Part shown: positions 60,182 to 64,000 of the stretch, one piece after another
Layout of the letters: each line of letters begins with the position of its first letter
Numbering within the stretch: position 1 is the stretch's first letter
NCBI GenBank assembly: GCA_005046945.1
Contig: SUSS01000009.1
Span: forward strand, 1-64,000
Direction of reading: 5' to 3'
Source: Tissierella creatinini
GTDB lineage: Bacteria; Bacillota; Clostridia; Tissierellales; Tissierellaceae
Length of the DNA: 64,000 bases
Notes under the pieces: model-generated
Seen by the model: only the letters and a program-made list of their open reading frames with translations
The model's database searches: none
Told to the model about the DNA's origin: nothing
Translations under genes and position numbers: made by a program

Positions 60182-61579
60182 ATGTTTAAAAGAGTATTGG
60201 TAGCAAATAGAGGTGAAATTGCCGTAAGGGTAATAAGAGCATTAGGAGAAATGGGAATTGAATCAGTTGCAATATATTCAAATGTAGATAAAGGAGCCTT
60301 ACACACTAGATTGGCAGATTATGCTATCTGTCTTGATGGGGATAGGGTGCAGGAAACATATTCTAATATAGAGAAAATAGTTGAAATGGCCAAGGTATCA
60401 GGATGCGATGCGATTCATCCAGGGTATGGTTTCCTAGCAGAAAGACCTAAATTTGCTGAAGCAGTAGAAAAAGCAGGAATTACTTTTATTGGACCTAAGA
60501 GCGAAATAATAAGTCTTATGGGAGATAAAATTGAAGCAAGAAAATGCATGATTTCTTTGGGCATACCTGTAATTAAGGGTAGCAATAGTGCTATTGAGAC
60601 CTTTAAAGAAGCCTCTGAAATTGCAGAAGAAATAGGATATCCTGTTCTTGTAAAGGCTGCTGCCGGAGGGGGAGGAATGGGAATGAAGATTGCAACTAAC
60701 TCTGAGGAATTAGAATTTATATTAGATACAGTCAGAAGCACAGCTCTTTCTCTATTTGCAGATGGAACTGTATTTTTAGAAAAGTACCTAGTGAGGCCAA
60801 GGCATATTGAAGTTCAGATAATGGGAGATAAACATGGCAATTATATTCATTTGGGGGAAAGAGAATGCTCTATACAGAGAAGAAATATGAAGATAGTTGA
60901 GGAATCTCCTTCTATAGCTATATCATCTGAAATTCGAGAAGAAATGTGCAAGGCAGCTGTTACAATTGCAAAGTCAGTAGGATATACTTCTGTGGGAACA
61001 GTGGAGTTTATATATGAAAATGGCGAGTTTTTCTTCTTAGAGATGAATACAAGAATACAGGTTGAACATACAATAACTGAAATGGTAACCTCTGTAGATA
61101 TTGTTAAAGAGCAAATTTCTATAGCAGTGGGTAAAGCCTTGAGCTTAAAGCAAGAAGACGTAAAATTTACTGGGCATTCAATTGAATGCCGTATATATGC
61201 GGAAGACCCTAACAATTCTTTTATGCCTTCTCCTGGTGAAATAACTAATTGCATAATGCCAGGTGGTCCAGGTATTAGGATAGATTCAGGGATAATAGCG
61301 GGATATACAGTAAGTGCTCACTATGATCCTATGTTAGCTAAGCTAATAACATATGGAAGGGATAGGGAAGAAGCAGTATCAAGGATGTACAGAGCGCTTA
61401 GAGAATATTATATAGAAGGAATTAAGACTAATATCCCCTTATTGATGGCAATTATGAAGGATAAAGATTTTAAAGAATGTGATATAAGTACTAAATATTT
61501 AGAAGAGAAAGGCGCACTTATTAACAATTCCCATTCTGAAAGAAAGACGGTTTATATATCGATAGAAAACTCAAATTAG
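60182..61579 (+). CDS. accC: Biotin carboxylase (AccC-like), stand-alone
   Basis: ATP-grasp enzyme that carboxylates biotin on a carrier protein (465 aa). Words: VANRGEIAVRVIRA, HPGYGFLAERP, VKAAAGGGGMGMKIA, RHIEVQIMGD, RECSIQRRNMK and EMNTRIQVEHTITEM. Length fits AccC without a carrier domain. The ATG at 60182 follows AGGATGG; an in-frame ATG at 60170 is too close. No accB, accA or accD is next to it, so its partner lies elsewhere, or it serves another carboxylase. It resembles, but is not, the N-terminal third of Pyc. Confidence 0.88.
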   Translation: MFKRVLVANRGEIAVRVIRALGEMGIESVAIYSNVDKGALHTRLADYAICLDGDRVQETYSNIEKIVEMAKVSGCDAIHPGYGFLAERPKFAEAVEKAGITFIGPKSEIISLMGDKIEARKCMISLGIPVIKGSNSAIETFKEASEIAEEIGYPVLVKAAAGGGGMGMKIATNSEELEFILDTVRSTALSLFADGTVFLEKYLVRPRHIEVQIMGDKHGNYIHLGERECSIQRRNMKIVEESPSIAISSEIREEMCKAAVTIAKSVGYTSVGTVEFIYENGEFFFLEMNTRIQVEHTITEMVTSVDIVKEQISIAVGKALSLKQEDVKFTGHSIECRIYAEDPNNSFMPSPGEITNCIMPGGPGIRIDSGIIAGYTVSAHYDPMLAKLITYGRDREEAVSRMYRALREYYIEGIKTNIPLLMAIMKDKDFKECDISTKYLEEKGALINNSHSERKTVYISIENSN

Positions 61580-61596
61580 ACCCATTCCAAATCATG

Positions 61597-61766
61597 CCTG
61601 TTGCTTAAATGTTTAAATCTGGAAAGAAACAGGTATAACGAGGTAAAGATATCCCCCGCTTCTATAAACGGCCGGGTTCCTCATTCTACAACAGGTGGGT
61701 GTCGTAATCACTCACCTCGTTGCAGCGGTGTGTAGAAACTGCAAGCAGTTTCATCGATGCTTAAAA
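61597..61766 (+). ncRNA. Dispersed structured element, copy E
   Basis: Complete copy: 5' hairpin CCTGTT (61597-61602)/AACAGG (61628-61633), TATAACGAGG, outer stem ACGAGGT (61638-61644)/ACCTCGT (61714-61720), P1 with CCG/CGG and CCC/GGG (61652-61676), internal AGGTG (61693-61697) competing for CACCT (61713-61717), P3 GAAACTG (61735-61741)/CAGTTTC (61746-61752) and tail CGATGCTTAAAA. P3 changes T-A to C-G compared with copies A and D. It ends about 110 nt before the next gene, farther than other copies. Confidence 0.6.
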
Positions 61767-61776
61767 ATATGAAAAA

Positions 61777-61814
61777 GGAATTCCCTATATTACTTAATAA
61801 TATATGGGAATTCC
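61777..61814. other. GGAATTCCC/GGGAATTCC hairpin
   Basis: GGAATTCCC (61777-61785) pairs with GGGAATTCC (61806-61814), extended by AT-rich pairs. No T-run follows. It lies just after copy E; TTGACT at 61824 may begin a promoter for the next gene. Confidence 0.5.
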
Positions 61815-61876
61815 AAATTCTTGTTGACTTAGTCGGAATAAATATTAAAAATTAAAACTTATGAGGGGTGATTGTA

Positions 61877-62425
61877 ATGAAGGATTTTAGAAGGTCATTA
61901 TCTGCTTCACTTTTGGTAGGGTTCGCATCGCTTATAAATCTTGGTTTATTAAGTGGTGGTTTTAGGGTATCAGCCGGAATTATATTGTTCGTAGCTCTTC
62001 TCTACTATTATGATGATTTAGAACCGATACCTACAGGTATACTATCAGGTGTAATAGTATATCTTCTTAGAGTAATGGTATTTTTCGTTTCCAATCAGGG
62101 ATTTGGAGATGCCTTTACTGCATTTCTTCCGGAGATTTTATTCTATATTTCTTATGCCATAGTTTATCATTTTGCTATCTATAGGAGGGATAAAAATAAT
62201 TTAAATTTATTCTATTTTATTATGGTAATTAGTGACCTTGGTGCAAATTATGCTGAGGTATCTCTAAGAAGTATAATGGAATCTTCATTATTTACTGCAA
62301 ATACTGCAATTACATTGATAATAGTAAGTGTTATACGTTCTGCTATAATATGGTTGATTTTAAATGGAATTGTGAATTTCCGTGGATATTTATCAAAGTT
62401 TGAAAAGAATCGTATCAATGATTAA
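61877..62425 (+). CDS. Small multi-pass membrane protein (sensor-kinase N-terminus-like)
   Basis: A 182-aa protein with five or six hydrophobic segments and a short charged tail; function unknown. The layout (LSGGFRVSAGIILFVALLYYYDD, SGVIVYLLRVMVFF, EILFYISYAIVYHFAIYRRD) resembles the membrane sensing part of clostridial histidine kinases, but no kinase domain follows. It may be a truncated or stand-alone sensor. GAGGGGTGAT precedes the ATG at 61877; a GTG at 61868 lies inside that site. The alanine symporter gene starts 65 nt downstream. Confidence 0.65.
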   Translation: MKDFRRSLSASLLVGFASLINLGLLSGGFRVSAGIILFVALLYYYDDLEPIPTGILSGVIVYLLRVMVFFVSNQGFGDAFTAFLPEILFYISYAIVYHFAIYRRDKNNLNLFYFIMVISDLGANYAEVSLRSIMESSLFTANTAITLIIVSVIRSAIIWLILNGIVNFRGYLSKFEKNRIND

Positions 62426-62490
62426 TTTACATGATTGTTTGTATATCAAAGTCCAGACCTATCCGTATTAATTAAAAAAGGAGGGATAAA

Positions 62491-63906
62491 ATGGAAGGTT
62501 TTAGAGCATTAGTAGGTATGATTAATAGAATTCTATGGGATTATGTATTGATTTTTGGACTTATTGGAATAGGGATATTCTTGACAGTAAAGCTTAAATT
62601 TCCACAATTTTCTAGAGTAATGCCGGCTTTAAAGAAGATGATTGATGGAATAATTCATAAAGAAGAGGTAGAAGAAGGAAAGATGACACCTTTCCAGGCT
62701 TTGTCAACAGCTGTAGCAGCTCAAGTAGGTACAGGCAATATCGTAGGTGTAGCAACAGCCATAGCTGCGGGAGGACCCGGTGCTGCATTTTGGATGTTGG
62801 TATCCGCTTTCTTTGGAATGGCTACAATCTTTGCTGAAGCTGTTCTTGCTCAAAAGTACAGAGAGACTAAAGAAGGAAATTTAGTTGGAGGGCCGGCTTA
62901 TTATATAAAGAACGGTTTGAAATCTAAGGCAATGGCAGTATTTTTCTCAATCGCATGTATTTTTGCTCTTGGAATAGTTGGCATTATGGTGCAATCCAAT
63001 TCGGTTGCAGGTTCAGTAAGTAGTGCATTTGGAGTTCCGGTAATAGCTGTAACAGTTGGTTTGGCAATAGTAGTTACCCTTATTCTTATGGGTGGTATGG
63101 GAAGGATTGCTTCGTTTGCAGAAACAGTAGTTCCAATTATGGCGGGTGCCTATATACTTGGAAGTATTATAATAATAATTATGAACATCGAAAATCTTAT
63201 TCCGGCCATAAGCAGCATCTTCGTAGGTGCATTTACACCTTCAGCCATAGGAGGTGGAGCCTTAGGGGTTACAATTCAGCAAACAATCAGATATGGATTG
63301 GCAAGAGGATTATTCTCAAATGAAGCAGGTATGGGATCAACTCCTCATTCACATGCAGTTGCAGATGCAAAGCATCCGGCGGAACAAGGATTTACTGCTA
63401 TGATAGGGGTATTTATATCAACCTTTATAATCTGTACTTCAACTGTAATGGTAAATCTATCATCGGGAGCATACAATCCGGCAATACCCGCAGCAGAAAT
63501 GCAAAAAGCAGCAACTATTATGACCCAAAGTGGGTTTGCATCAGGATTTGGGACCTTCGGGGGAATGTTTTTATCCATATGTTTATCATTCTTTTCCCTT
63601 ACAACCATTGTAGGATGGTATTTCTTTGCTGAGTCCAATGTCAAATATTTAATCAATGCAAAACCAATAACAACAACTACATTTAAAGTAATAGTAATTA
63701 TATCCTTGGTAATTGGAACTCTTATTGACCCAACCTTTGTATGGGAGTTAGCAGACTCAACAGTAGGTATAATGGCTATCCCAAATATTATAGCCCTGCT
63801 TTTATTATCTAAAGAAGTTAAGTTTATCTTAGATGACTATGATATTAAGGTAGCAAGTAATGATGTTTATTGGAATTATGAGTACCAGGATCCAAAAGAG
63901 GATTAA
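62491..63906 (+). CDS. Alanine/glycine:cation symporter (AGCS family)
   Basis: Membrane carrier (471 aa) that brings in alanine or glycine with sodium or protons. About ten or eleven hydrophobic segments. Family words: TPFQALSTAVAAQVGTGNIVG, GGPGAAFWMLVSAFFGMATIF, GGPAYYIKNG, RGLFSNEAGMGSTPHSHAVA and GWYFFAESNVKYL. It has a strong AAAGGAGGG site and is followed by a terminator. Alanine import fits pyruvate production and Pyc elsewhere in the window. Confidence 0.93.
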   Translation: MEGFRALVGMINRILWDYVLIFGLIGIGIFLTVKLKFPQFSRVMPALKKMIDGIIHKEEVEEGKMTPFQALSTAVAAQVGTGNIVGVATAIAAGGPGAAFWMLVSAFFGMATIFAEAVLAQKYRETKEGNLVGGPAYYIKNGLKSKAMAVFFSIACIFALGIVGIMVQSNSVAGSVSSAFGVPVIAVTVGLAIVVTLILMGGMGRIASFAETVVPIMAGAYILGSIIIIIMNIENLIPAISSIFVGAFTPSAIGGGALGVTIQQTIRYGLARGLFSNEAGMGSTPHSHAVADAKHPAEQGFTAMIGVFISTFIICTSTVMVNLSSGAYNPAIPAAEMQKAATIMTQSGFASGFGTFGGMFLSICLSFFSLTTIVGWYFFAESNVKYLINAKPITTTTFKVIVIISLVIGTLIDPTFVWELADSTVGIMAIPNIIALLLLSKEVKFILDDYDIKVASNDVYWNYEYQDPKED

Positions 63907-63935
63907 AATATCTGTTGTTTACTAGCAAGAATGAG

Positions 63936-63974
63936 GGCAAAGGACTCTAGAAATTAGTTTCCTTTGTCTTTTTT
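63936..63974 (+). terminator. Intrinsic terminator after AGCS gene
   Basis: GGCAAAGGA (63936-63944) pairs with TCCTTTGTC (63960-63968) with one G-T, followed by six T. Confidence 0.85.
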
Positions 63975-64000
63975 GTTCACAATTAAGACTTAAGTCCCAT

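Noticed and set aside
60415..61254. Minus-strand open frames inside accC
   Set aside because: They are antisense to a conserved biotin carboxylase and arise from its codon pattern.

Overview
The window is A+T-rich DNA from a low-GC, Gram-positive anaerobe of the class Clostridia. Two features point to an amino-acid or peptide fermenter, perhaps Tissierellales-like, although no rRNA or marker gene is present to fix the taxon. The first is the set of surface proteins: S-layer homology (SLH) domains, an LPxTG-type sorting signal and many lipoprotein signals. The second is the load of amino-acid, peptide and nucleoside transport genes. Nearly every gene has a strong Shine-Dalgarno site, and many units end in clear intrinsic terminators.

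Layout. 0.2-5.9 kb: ABC exporter (ATPase, FtsX/MacB-type permease, HlyD-type adaptor) and a secreted stalk-domain protein. 6-16.2 kb: cell-surface region with an SLH protein, a SpaA/Cna_B-repeat LPRTG adhesin behind a c-di-GMP-I (GEMM) riboswitch, a 5'-nucleotidase with LysM, a degenerate RAYT-like transposase paired with a degenerate GGDEF protein, and an SLH-CAP protein. 16.4-21.1 kb: complete livKHMGF branched-chain amino-acid importer. 21.3-23.7 kb: GGDEF-EAL protein, PrcB_C-like small protein, and a solitary TnpB-type omegaRNA/IS605 remnant without tnpB. 23.8-30.8 kb, minus strand: oligopeptide importer oppABCDF and a LacI regulator. 31.1-35.8 kb: aminotransferase, 2-hydroxyacid dehydrogenase, ferredoxin-tailed aldo/keto reductase and D-serine ammonia-lyase behind a structured leader. 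36-37 kb: small sigma factor with a hairpin over its ribosome-binding site, plus a peptidoglycan amidase. 37.2-40.5 kb: purine nucleoside phosphorylase, MTA/SAH-type deaminase and MtnA-type isomerase, forming a methylthioadenosine/5'-deoxyadenosine salvage set. 41.7-46.8 kb: pyruvate carboxylase, glyoxalase-like protein, M20 peptidase. 46.8-58.4 kb: nucleoside salvage region with deoD, an autoregulated LacI gene, PfkB kinase, BMP-type nucleoside ABC importer, two nucleoside hydrolases and an MFS carrier. 58.4-64 kb: gamma-glutamyltransferase, a lone biotin carboxylase, a small membrane protein and an alanine/glycine symporter.

How it fits together. The cell appears to import peptides, branched-chain amino acids, alanine and nucleosides. 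It would release ribose from nucleosides for the PfkB kinase and deaminate D-serine or similar substrates to pyruvate, which pyruvate carboxylase can take to oxaloacetate. c-di-GMP signalling (GGDEF-EAL protein and riboswitch) probably sets surface adhesion.

Most unusual signal. A dispersed structured element occurs at least six times in this window, always in the same orientation as the gene after it and in five of six cases ending about 20-35 nt before the start codon. Its 3' hairpin keeps a 7-bp stem while the sequence changes by paired substitutions, and a conserved single-stranded CGATACTTAAA-like tail follows. It looks like a multi-copy cis-acting RNA, or an RNA-bearing derivative of an IS605-type element, that I do not recognise. 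Two further signals are the tnpB-less omegaRNA and the pair of degenerate RAYT and GGDEF genes surrounded by REP-like palindromes.
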